Assembly (NCBI RefSeq): GCF_000270305.1
Contig: NC_015737.1
Span: 2,108,501 to 2,172,500, forward strand
From: Clostridium sp. SY8519
GTDB taxonomy: Bacteria > Bacillota > Clostridia > Lachnospirales > Lachnospiraceae
Direction: 5' to 3'
DNA length: 64,000 nt
In this document: positions 9,359 through 16,764 of the stretch, piece by piece
How positions within the stretch are numbered: the stretch's first letter is position 1
Layout of the letters: every line of letters starts with the position of its first letter
The notes under the pieces: model-generated
Database searches by the model: none
What the model was told of the DNA's origin: nothing
What the model saw: the letters and a program-made list of their open reading frames with translations, nothing else
Made by a program: the position numbers and the translations under genes

Positions 9359-10186
9359 ATGAATGACATTCACGCGAAACAGGAAGCACTGAAGGCATAT
9401 TTGAAAGAACTGGGCAGTGTGGCGGTGGCATTTTCCAGCGGGGTGGATTCCACCTATCTGCTGAAAATAGCCAAGGAAACACTGGGCGATCAGGTGATTG
9501 CAGTCACTGCCCGTTCCTGCTCGTTCCCAAGACGGGAACTGCTGGAGGCAGAGGCGTTCTGTGAGAAGGAGGGGATCCGCCATTTTATCGTGGATTCCGA
9601 AGAACTGGAAATCGAAGGATTTGCCCAGAATCCGGCAAACCGCTGCTATCTGTGCAAGCATGAACTGTTTGAGGAGATCCGTCAGATCGCCCGGGAACAG
9701 GGAATGCAGTATGTGGCAGAGGGATCCAATATGGATGACAACGGGGACTACCGGCCCGGCCTGCAGGCAGTGGCGGAACTGGAAATCAAGAGCCCGCTGC
9801 GCCATGCGGAATTATACAAAGAAGAGATTCGCGCGCTTTCGAAGGAACTGGAGCTGTCCACCTGGAACAAACAGTCCTTTGCCTGCCTGTCCTCCCGCTT
9901 CGTATATGGGGAGACGATTACCGAGGAGAAGCTGGGCATGGTGGACCGGGCGGAACAGCTGCTGCTGGATCTGGGATTTCATCAGATCCGGGTGCGGATT
10001 CACGGGACAATTGCCCGGATCGAAATCGATCCTTCGGAATTTCCGAAGCTGATTCAGGAGGAAACCCGCAGGCTTGTGACCGAACAGCTGAAATCTTTCG
10101 GCTTTACTTATGTCACAATGGATCTGAACGGTTATCGGACCGGAAGTATGAATGAGACACTGACTGACCAGAAGCCGGAGGCCTGA
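9359..10186 (+). CDS. larE: ATP-dependent sacrificial sulfur transferase LarE
   Basis: 275-aa PP-loop ATP pyrophosphatase of the LarE/ExsB type, which adenylates the carboxylate of a nicotinate-derived cofactor precursor and transfers sulfur during nickel-pincer nucleotide synthesis. The PP-loop SSGVDST spans residues 26-32. A cysteine in SFACLSSR falls at residue 176, which I recall as the number of the sacrificial cysteine in the Lactiplantibacillus plantarum enzyme. A further CYLC pair lies near residues 96-99. ATG 9359 is chosen over ATG 9344 because GAGGAG (9346-9351) lies between them with correct spacing. No larA, larB or larC is visible nearby, so its role here may differ from classical lactate racemase activation. 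Confidence 0.85.
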   Translation: MNDIHAKQEALKAYLKELGSVAVAFSSGVDSTYLLKIAKETLGDQVIAVTARSCSFPRRELLEAEAFCEKEGIRHFIVDSEELEIEGFAQNPANRCYLCKHELFEEIRQIAREQGMQYVAEGSNMDDNGDYRPGLQAVAELEIKSPLRHAELYKEEIRALSKELELSTWNKQSFACLSSRFVYGETITEEKLGMVDRAEQLLLDLGFHQIRVRIHGTIARIEIDPSEFPKLIQEETRRLVTEQLKSFGFTYVTMDLNGYRTGSMNETLTDQKPEA

Positions 10187-10216
10187 TCAGCCGCAGAACA
10201 GAACAGGAGAACAGCC

Positions 10217-11530
10217 ATGCTGGAACAAGAGATGCGTCAGATGGTGGAAGCCGACTTTGACGCCCACCGCGCAAGCGGAGAACGACAGAACTATTATTTA
10301 AACCACTGCTCTTTTAACCGGGGCGGGGAGACACTGGAGGCAGTCTATCTGCCGAAACTGTTTGATCAGAAAACAAAAAAGAAATTTGAATGGATTGTAG
10401 AGACCACCTACGGGATTTTTGAAAAAATCATTCTCCATTATATTGAGGATGCAGACTACCGGAAAGGGTTCGGATTTCCCAGGGAAATCGAAGAGCTGAT
10501 CTGCGTGCCGAATCTGTACAGGAGTTATCTGCCCCAGGCCAGATTTGATATTTTTTATCATGAAGCAGATGAATCCTTTGGGTTCTGTGAAATCAACGCC
10601 GACGGGGCAGGAGCCATGAACCGCCAGCTGGAACTGCAGAATTCCTTAAAGGAAAATCTTCTGTACCGGCAGCTTTCGGACAAGTACCAGTTTGAAATGT
10701 ATGATCCGATTGATCAGTGCATCCATGCGCTGCTGGATCTCTATGATACCTATGAGAAAAAGATCGACCATCCGAATATCGCGGTGCTGGATTTCCTGTA
10801 TGAAGGCTCTTCCCTGGCGGAGTTTGAAATTTTTGCGGAGCGTTTCCGCAGCATGGGCTATCAGGCCCAGGTCTGCGACGTGACCAAAGTCCGTTACCAT
10901 GACGGCGCCCTCTACGCGCCGGACGGCATGCGGATCGATCTGGTGTACCGGCGCGCGGTGACGACGGACCTGATCAGCCATCTGGATGAAGTGCAGGACT
11001 TCCTTCAGGCCATCCGCAGCCAGGCTGTCTGTGTCATGGGATCCATCTGTACGCAGGTGGTGCATAACAAGAGCCTGAGCGTGATGCTGCACCGGCCGGA
11101 AACCCTGGAGCTGCTGACGCCGGAAGAACAGGCATTTGTGAAGGAACATTTTCCCTATACGGCACGCCTGACAGAAGCGGAGCGGTCCCGGTATGAAGCG
11201 GATAAAGACCGCTGGATCATCAAACCGGAAGACAGCTATATGTGTGACGGGGTCTATCTGGGAACGGATGTGGAGCAGGAGGAATGGAACCGCCTGCTGC
11301 AGGAGTGCGCCGGAAAACCCTATATCATTCAGGAGCTGTATCCTTATGAGCGGACGGACAATATTGATTTTGCCGCGGAACATCCCAGGTTCGAACAGTA
11401 TGTAAACATGGAAGGCCTCTATGTGTTCGGCGGGCATCTGGGCGGTGTTTTCCATCGGCAGGCAGTGGGAAATGCCATTATCAGCGAAGTCAATGAGCGT
11501 TCCCTGCCGACACTGTTCCTTGCTCCTTGA
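10217..11530 (+). CDS. Glutathionylspermidine-synthase-like ATP-grasp protein
   Basis: 437-aa soluble protein resembling the circularly permuted ATP-grasp/glutathionylspermidine synthase-like family. Suggestive motifs: FCEINADGAGAMNR near residues 121-134, VLDFLYEG, a late WIIKPED segment (lysine of an ATP-grasp) and QELYPYERTDNIDF near the C-terminus. Such enzymes form amide bonds with ATP. The substrate cannot be told. It follows larE by 30 bp with GGAG before its ATG and is probably the last gene of the five-gene unit, since the next promoter overlaps its stop codon. Confidence 0.6.
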   Translation: MLEQEMRQMVEADFDAHRASGERQNYYLNHCSFNRGGETLEAVYLPKLFDQKTKKKFEWIVETTYGIFEKIILHYIEDADYRKGFGFPREIEELICVPNLYRSYLPQARFDIFYHEADESFGFCEINADGAGAMNRQLELQNSLKENLLYRQLSDKYQFEMYDPIDQCIHALLDLYDTYEKKIDHPNIAVLDFLYEGSSLAEFEIFAERFRSMGYQAQVCDVTKVRYHDGALYAPDGMRIDLVYRRAVTTDLISHLDEVQDFLQAIRSQAVCVMGSICTQVVHNKSLSVMLHRPETLELLTPEEQAFVKEHFPYTARLTEAERSRYEADKDRWIIKPEDSYMCDGVYLGTDVEQEEWNRLLQECAGKPYIIQELYPYERTDNIDFAAEHPRFEQYVNMEGLYVFGGHLGGVFHRQAVGNAIISEVNERSLPTLFLAP

Positions 11531-11555
11531 CACGGGAGAAAAATATTAGTATTAT
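11527..11555 (+). promoter_or_regulatory. Sigma-A promoter of the ABC transporter
   Basis: TTGACA at 11527-11532, a 17-nt spacer and TATTAT at 11550-11555. The -35 overlaps the stop codon of the upstream ATP-grasp-like gene. Confidence 0.6.
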
Positions 11556-11573
11556 TTTGCTATAACAGTTTCA

Positions 11574-11598
11574 TGTGGTAAAGGACTAAATTACCACA
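11574..11598 (+). promoter_or_regulatory. Perfect inverted repeat in transporter 5' UTR
   Basis: TGTGGTAA (11574-11581) and TTACCACA (11591-11598) form an 8-bp perfect inverted repeat with a 9-nt centre, located just after the predicted transcription start and 30 bp before the binding-protein ATG. It could be a repressor operator or a leader hairpin; there is no T-run, so it is not a terminator. Confidence 0.45.
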
Positions 11599-11627
11599 AA
11601 AAGAAAACAGGAGAGAGGACACAGGAA

Positions 11628-12638
11628 ATGAAGAAAAGAATCATTACCATTGCGTTAACAGCGGCTATGGCAGCCGGTCTGGCAGCCTGCGGCAGCAGCG
11701 GCACAGGCAGTTCTTCCACAGGCGGATCCGCGGGGGCTGAGGGTTCCGCGAAAGCGGAGACCACCGGCAAACATTACACCATCGGAATTGACCAGTCCCT
11801 GGAGCACCAGTCTCTGGACAAGGCCACCAAGGGGTTTGAAGCAGCGGTCAACAAGAAATTCGGCAAAGACAATGTTACCATTGACCTGCAGAATGCCCAG
11901 AATGAAGCGGCTAACAACGCCACCATCTGCAACGGATTTGTATCCAGCAAGGTGGACCTGATTCTGGCCAACGCCACACCGGCGCTGCAGGCAGCATCTC
12001 AGGCCACTGCGGATATTCCGGTACTCGGCACATCCGTTACCGATTACGGCGAGGCACTGGGCATCGATGATTTCAGCGGCAAGACCGGCACCAATGTATC
12101 CGGCACTTCCGATCTGGCACCCATCGACCAGCAGGAGCACATCTTCAAGGAACTGCTTCCGGATGCCAAAAACATCGCGATTCTGTACTGCTCCGCAGAG
12201 CCGAACTCCATCGTACAGGCCAAGAGCTTTGAAAAATATGCCAAAAAAGACGGATTCCAGGTAAAAGTATACACAGCGGCAGATTCCAACGAGATCCAGT
12301 CCGTTACCACCAAGGCATGCCAGGAGTGTGACGCGCTTTATATCCCGACAGACAATACCTTTGCGGCAGCTATTGAGACAGTGAAAAATGTAGTGAAGCC
12401 GGCAAAGAAACCTCTGGTAACCGGATGGGGAGATGTGGATGCAGGCATCGCGGCAGTGTCCATTGATTATTACGAACTGGGATACCAGACCGGCGAAATG
12501 GCCTATGAGATTCTGGCCAACGGAAAGAAGCCGGGCGATATGGAAGTGCAGACGGCCAAATCCACACAGAAGACTTATAATAAAGAACTCTGTAAGGAAC
12601 TGGGCATCAAGGTTCCGGATGGATACACAGCAGCTTAA
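11628..12638 (+). CDS. ABC transporter substrate-binding lipoprotein (TrpX-like)
   Basis: 336-aa lipoprotein: signal sequence with lipobox LAAC and Cys21, then a Ser/Gly/Thr-rich linker and a periplasmic-binding fold of the ABC_sub_bind family starting near HYTIGIDQ. Together with the permease and ATPase that follow, it forms a complete importer of the TrpXYZ type. Family members are linked to tryptophan or other small-molecule uptake; nothing here fixes the substrate. A strong terminator separates it from the permease, so the abundant binding protein can be made in excess. Confidence 0.8.
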   Translation: MKKRIITIALTAAMAAGLAACGSSGTGSSSTGGSAGAEGSAKAETTGKHYTIGIDQSLEHQSLDKATKGFEAAVNKKFGKDNVTIDLQNAQNEAANNATICNGFVSSKVDLILANATPALQAASQATADIPVLGTSVTDYGEALGIDDFSGKTGTNVSGTSDLAPIDQQEHIFKELLPDAKNIAILYCSAEPNSIVQAKSFEKYAKKDGFQVKVYTAADSNEIQSVTTKACQECDALYIPTDNTFAAAIETVKNVVKPAKKPLVTGWGDVDAGIAAVSIDYYELGYQTGEMAYEILANGKKPGDMEVQTAKSTQKTYNKELCKELGIKVPDGYTAA

Positions 12639-12674
12639 AGACAGCAGACACATGATATCCCCTTTGCAGGGGGG

Positions 12675-12724
12675 CAGGAAAACGGGCAGCGGAGAAATCC
12701 ACTGTCCGTTTTCCTGTATTTTTT
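12675..12724 (+). terminator. Terminator after binding-protein gene
   Basis: Long stem CAGGAAAACGG... pairing with ...CCGTTTTCCTG, then TATTTTTT. Lies between the binding-protein and permease genes and probably gives partial readthrough. A consensus-like TATAAT at 12759-12764 may restart transcription for the permease. Confidence 0.75.
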
Positions 12725-12818
12725 CGTGATTTCTATACAAAAATCAGGACAAATCATCTATAATAAAGTTTAGACTGTCAATGGCAGTCGGATTAAAAAG
12801 TAGATAGGAGAAAGAATC

Positions 12819-13760
12819 GTGATTGTTGGAGCATTATTTCAGAACCTCAGTCTGCTGTCTTTGCTGAGTTCCCTGCCGGGGGCCTTCGCACAGGGACTGA
12901 TCTGGGGGATTGTCGGCTTGGGCGTATATATCAGTTACAAGGTACTGGATATTCCCGATCTGACGGTTGACGGGAGTCTGGCCACAGGAGGCGCGGTGGC
13001 GGTTATGTGCATTCTGCACGGATGTCCGCCGGCGGTTTCGCTGGTCATTGCATTTATTTCGGGACTGGCAGCAGGTCTGCTGACCGGTTTCTTTCATACC
13101 ACACTGGGGATTCCGGATATTCTGGCAGGAATTCTGTCACAGATCGCCCTGTATTCCATTAACTTAAACATCATGGGCCGATCCAACCAGGCAGTCAGTG
13201 TCGATATGTACCGTCTGGTGGTTTCCCTGCGCCATATTCCGCATGCGCTGGTGGTATCCATCCTCTTTATCATTGTCATCATGATTCTGGTTTACTGCTT
13301 TATGGGAACAGAATTCGGATGCGCGCTGCGTTCCACCGGATGCAATAAAAACATGTCCCGGGCCCAGGGCGTGAATACCAATGTGGCCATTCTCGTGGGA
13401 CTGATGCTGTCCAACGGCTTGGTGGGACTGGCCGGCGGCCTGCTGGCACAGTACCAGGGCAACGCGGACGTCAACATGGGCCGCGGCGCCATTGTCATCG
13501 GCCTGGCCGCAGTCATCATCGGACTGGTCTTAGGCGAGGCGATTTTCGGCAAACGCCTGAATTTTATCGGAAAGATGGCATTCGTGGTAATCGGCGCGGT
13601 GATTTACTATCTGGTAATTACCGTTGTGTTATGGCTGGGTCTGCCGTCCAATGACATGAAGCTGTTCTCTGCAATTATTGTAGCGGTGTTCCTTGCGGTA
13701 CCGTATCTGAGCGGCAAGAAGAAAGCCTCATTCAAGAAAGCGGGGAAAAACAAATGTTAA
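12819..13760 (+). CDS. ABC transporter permease (TrpY-like)
   Basis: 313-aa integral membrane protein of the branched-chain permease superfamily (BPD_transp_2), with about eight or nine hydrophobic segments and the motif GCNKNMSRAQGVN in the coupling region. It starts with GTG; ATAGGAGAAAG lies upstream with good spacing. The ATPase gene overlaps its 3' end by 7 bp, so the two are translated together. It forms the membrane channel for the preceding lipoprotein's ligand. Confidence 0.85.
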   Translation: MIVGALFQNLSLLSLLSSLPGAFAQGLIWGIVGLGVYISYKVLDIPDLTVDGSLATGGAVAVMCILHGCPPAVSLVIAFISGLAAGLLTGFFHTTLGIPDILAGILSQIALYSINLNIMGRSNQAVSVDMYRLVVSLRHIPHALVVSILFIIVIMILVYCFMGTEFGCALRSTGCNKNMSRAQGVNTNVAILVGLMLSNGLVGLAGGLLAQYQGNADVNMGRGAIVIGLAAVIIGLVLGEAIFGKRLNFIGKMAFVVIGAVIYYLVITVVLWLGLPSNDMKLFSAIIVAVFLAVPYLSGKKKASFKKAGKNKC

Positions 13761-14548
13761 AAATCGAACACGTCTGCAAGACATTTAATAAAGGAACCAT
13801 AAACGAAAAAGCAGCTCTGAAAGATCTGAACCTGGAACTGGAAAAAGGTGATTTTGTTACCGTCATCGGCGGAAACGGAGCCGGCAAATCCACCATGCTG
13901 AATATGATCGCCGGTGTCTATCCGGTGGATGAGGGAAGGATTCTCATTGACGGCACGGATATCACCGGCCAGCCGGATTACCGGCGGGCGGCATATCTGG
14001 GACGGGTGTTCCAGGATCCGATGATGGGGACAGCAGCAGATATGGAACTGCAGGAAAATCTGGCCATGGCATACCGGAGAGGCCACAGACGGGGACTTCG
14101 CTGGGGAATTTCCGCAAAAGAGAAAAAGATCTACCGGGAGCACCTGGCTTCTCTGGGACTGGGATTGGAGGACCGTATGACGACAAAAGTGGGCCTTCTG
14201 TCCGGAGGACAGCGGCAGGCAGTGACTTTGCTGATGGCTACGCTGCAGCAGCCGAAGGTGCTGCTTCTGGATGAACATACCGCAGCGCTGGATCCGAAGA
14301 CCGCTTCCAAGGTGCTGGGGCTGACCGAGAGCATCATCGGGGAAAACAACCTGACTTCCCTGATGGTGACCCACAATATGCGGGATGCCATCCGGCTGGG
14401 CAACCGCCTGATTATGATGAATGAAGGTCATATTATCTATGACGTCAAAGGGGAAGAAAAGAAAGGCCTGCAGGTTTCCGAACTTCTGAAAAAATTCGAA
14501 GAAGCCAGCGGAAGCGAACTGGCCAATGACCGTATGATCCTAAACTGA
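13754..14548 (+). CDS. ABC transporter ATP-binding protein (TrpZ-like)
   Basis: 264-aa ABC ATPase. Walker A GGNGAGKST is near residues 35-43, signature LSGGQRQ, Walker B VLLLDEHTAALDP, and the H-loop is in MVTHNM. It energises the adjacent permease. The signature region QAVTLLMATLQQPKVLLLDEHTAALD is typical of the TrpZ-like branch. It overlaps the permease gene by 7 bp and is the last gene of the transporter unit. Confidence 0.88.
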   Translation: MLKIEHVCKTFNKGTINEKAALKDLNLELEKGDFVTVIGGNGAGKSTMLNMIAGVYPVDEGRILIDGTDITGQPDYRRAAYLGRVFQDPMMGTAADMELQENLAMAYRRGHRRGLRWGISAKEKKIYREHLASLGLGLEDRMTTKVGLLSGGQRQAVTLLMATLQQPKVLLLDEHTAALDPKTASKVLGLTESIIGENNLTSLMVTHNMRDAIRLGNRLIMMNEGHIIYDVKGEEKKGLQVSELLKKFEEASGSELANDRMILN

Positions 14549-14568
14549 CCGCAGGATTCAGGGACGAA

Positions 14569-14682
14569 CCGGCCGGAAACAGGGCAGAAGGCGCTGACCC
14601 GAAACGAAGCGGAAGAAATCAATCGGAGATGAGCCGGCCGGGAGTACAGCAGGAACAAACCGGCCGGAAACAAACCGGCCGG
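14569..14682. repeat. Four copies of CCGGCCGG between convergent genes
   Basis: The palindrome CCGGCCGG occurs at 14569-14576, 14634-14641, 14660-14667 and 14675-14682, three of them flanked by similar AAC/GGAAAC sequence. The stretch of about 170 bp between the transporter ATPase gene and the oppositely oriented next gene holds no ORF I can support. It may be a bidirectional terminator or protein-binding element; neither is proven. Confidence 0.5.
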
Positions 14683-14720
14683 GAAGGAAAAGAAGGTCAC
14701 TGCATGCAGGAAAGCGGAAT

Positions 14721-15554
14721 TCAGACAGATTCGATCTCTGCCAGCCGGACAAGAAGATCCATGGCCTTATCCATCAACAGTTCGTCCCGGATGGCTTCGG
14801 CGTCTTCGTCATCGGTATCTTCGTCCAGAAATTCGGCCGCTTCCTCTTCGCTGACGGTGAGACCTTCCAGTCGGGCCACTTCATGGAGAATCAGCTGGGA
14901 GCGGATGCTTTCTTCCGCTTTTTCCCTGTATTTTTTCTCCAGGCCTTCTTCGGTCTGCCCGGTGCGTTTCAGATAATCCGGGAGTTCCAGGTGAGAGGAA
15001 CGGATCCGATAGAGAAAATCCTGATACAGTTCATCGGCAATGGCATCCCGCAGTTCGGGATCTACGGAGAGCTCCGAACGGGAGGCGATGATGCGGATCA
15101 GCGCGCGGCAGATCTGGTCATAGATTTTGTCGTCTTTGTAGGACTGCAGTTCGTCCCGGATGGCTTCCTCCCATTCCCGGAGCGTATCATAGGAAGAAAA
15201 GTCCCGGGCGAAGCTGTCATCCATCGGCTGAAGGCAGCGGAGGACAGGCCGTCTGCGCCCGGCGATCCGGGCGCTGGTATAGGTGCCCGCGAGATCAGAC
15301 ACACAGGTATCTGAAAGATCGGCGGGAGCCGGAGCGGCATCGGAAGCAGCCGCTGTCTCCTGCAGCGGATCCGGGGACAGGGCGGAAGCGTCCGCCGACA
15401 GTCTGGCCGGATGTCCTTCCGGCCAGGAGCTGTCTTCGATCAGGTCAATCTGATTCAGATGCTGCTGTTTCAGCAGTACGCGCTGCACCTCATCCAGAGT
15501 AACGGTGAGGTGCTTTATTTTCAGGTGAATGTGTTTATAGTCTCCCAGTTTCAT
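14721..15554 (-). CDS. Trigger-factor-like protein lacking the PPIase core
   Basis: 277-aa soluble acidic protein. The first 35 residues (MKLGDYKHIHLK... VTLDEVQR) resemble the sequence at which the trigger factor PPIase domain normally begins. Residues about 130-277 look like the helical C-terminal chaperone arm (SELSVDPELRDAIADELY, the SQLILHEVARLEGLTVSEEE motif, and a tail of acidic residues). Between them an Ala/Ser/Pro-rich linker and a short unknown segment replace the FKBP-type PPIase fold, and the ribosome-binding domain is absent. It may be a holdase-type chaperone. AGGAGG lies just before the ATG. Confidence 0.6.
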   Translation of the reverse strand: MKLGDYKHIHLKIKHLTVTLDEVQRVLLKQQHLNQIDLIEDSSWPEGHPARLSADASALSPDPLQETAAASDAAPAPADLSDTCVSDLAGTYTSARIAGRRRPVLRCLQPMDDSFARDFSSYDTLREWEEAIRDELQSYKDDKIYDQICRALIRIIASRSELSVDPELRDAIADELYQDFLYRIRSSHLELPDYLKRTGQTEEGLEKKYREKAEESIRSQLILHEVARLEGLTVSEEEAAEFLDEDTDDEDAEAIRDELLMDKAMDLLVRLAEIESV

Positions 15555-15584
15555 AGTTCCTCCTATCGTGTCTGCGCGGGACGG

Positions 15585-16448
15585 TCAGTCTGCCAGTGTG
15601 CCGGCCAGGCCGATGGCACCTCTGCCGCTGTGGCATGAGATCACACCGCCGGTCATCACATATTCGCAGGATTCAAATCCGGACGCGTATGCGAATTCCT
15701 TCATATAATCCAGTATACTCTGATCCAGACCTTTGGAAAACATCAGATAGAGGCAGTCTCGCTTCAGATTGTATTTTTCTGTAAAATCACTGAGAAATCT
15801 GCGGGCAACCCGGGCCATGGAGCCCCGGTATTTCTTTGTAGTGATCAGGCGTCCATCCGGATCGATCTCAATGAGCGGCTTTAAGTTCAGAAGTGTCGCT
15901 CCCAGATACTGGGCATTGGACACCCGGCCGCCGGCTTTCAGATATTCCAGGGTACCGGGAATAAAGTGACAGACGGTGCGGTCGGCCAGGGCCTGGATCT
16001 GTGCCGCAAGGGCCCCGTAATCGGAAACGGTGTCTTTCTGCTGCTGGATGAGCTTCCAGGTATTGACCAGATGGGCAGTGCAGCCGCCGGAGACGCTTTT
16101 GGTATCGATTAGGTAGATATCCTCAAACTTCCGGATGGCGTGGCTGCAGTTGGAATAAGTGGAAGAGGCAGTCGAGGAGTAGGCGAGATGGTAAATGACG
16201 CATCCCGGATGTTCCTGCCGGATCCGGGTGAAAAATTCCTGATATTCCGTAGTATTGACGGCAGAAGTGGTCGGCACTTTGCCGGTGGTTTCGTAGTATT
16301 CGTAGATCTTTTCGACGGGAAGCAGGCCGTCCGGGTGGCTTTCGGAGTTCAGGATCACATGCATGGGAATGACCTGGAAGCCGTAACGGCTGATGAGTGC
16401 CTGCGGAAGATCAGATCCGCTTTCTGTGCTGATAATGATGTCTTTCAT
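15585..16448 (-). CDS. DegV family fatty-acid-binding protein
   Basis: 287-aa DegV protein. N-terminal IIISTESGSDLPQALISRY, TTSAVNTTEY and the later GCTAH segment match the DegV fold, which binds a fatty acid and, as FakB, presents it to the kinase FakA for phosphorylation and use in lipid synthesis. There is no fakA in view. It sits 30 bp upstream of the trigger-factor-like gene on the same strand, probably one transcript, and is divergent from secA. Confidence 0.85.
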   Translation of the reverse strand: MKDIIISTESGSDLPQALISRYGFQVIPMHVILNSESHPDGLLPVEKIYEYYETTGKVPTTSAVNTTEYQEFFTRIRQEHPGCVIYHLAYSSTASSTYSNCSHAIRKFEDIYLIDTKSVSGGCTAHLVNTWKLIQQQKDTVSDYGALAAQIQALADRTVCHFIPGTLEYLKAGGRVSNAQYLGATLLNLKPLIEIDPDGRLITTKKYRGSMARVARRFLSDFTEKYNLKRDCLYLMFSKGLDQSILDYMKEFAYASGFESCEYVMTGGVISCHSGRGAIGLAGTLAD

Positions 16449-16608
16449 GTAGTTTGTATTTCCCCTTTATCTGTTACACACTTATGTGCTGTTCTGGTTC
16501 AAATTGTACTCTACCGACCCGTGTAATGCAAGATATTCAGCAATTTGCTTTCCGGTGTGGAATTTCCTTTCCTTCACAGATTGTTTACAAATCGTTCATT
16601 GAATTGCT

Positions 16609-16637
16609 TTGTAATGCTTTCGGAAAAGTGATAAAAT
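16609..16637 (+). promoter_or_regulatory. Probable secA promoter
   Basis: TTGTAA (16609-16614), 17-nt spacer and TAAAAT (16632-16637) preceded by an extended -10 TGA. The 316-bp divergent region between degV and secA otherwise shows only an AT-rich upstream half and a 128-nt leader without an evident gene. Confidence 0.5.
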
Positions 16638-16764
16638 ATTTAACTGTCGTAGTGAAAATAAGAATACTGCGGAGGATTGCGCGCATTGCCGCCGGCAGAC
16701 GGCGGAAGAAGAGACAGGAAACGGCGCGCGGGAGTTCTCCGGATGAACAGGAGTATAGACGCCT

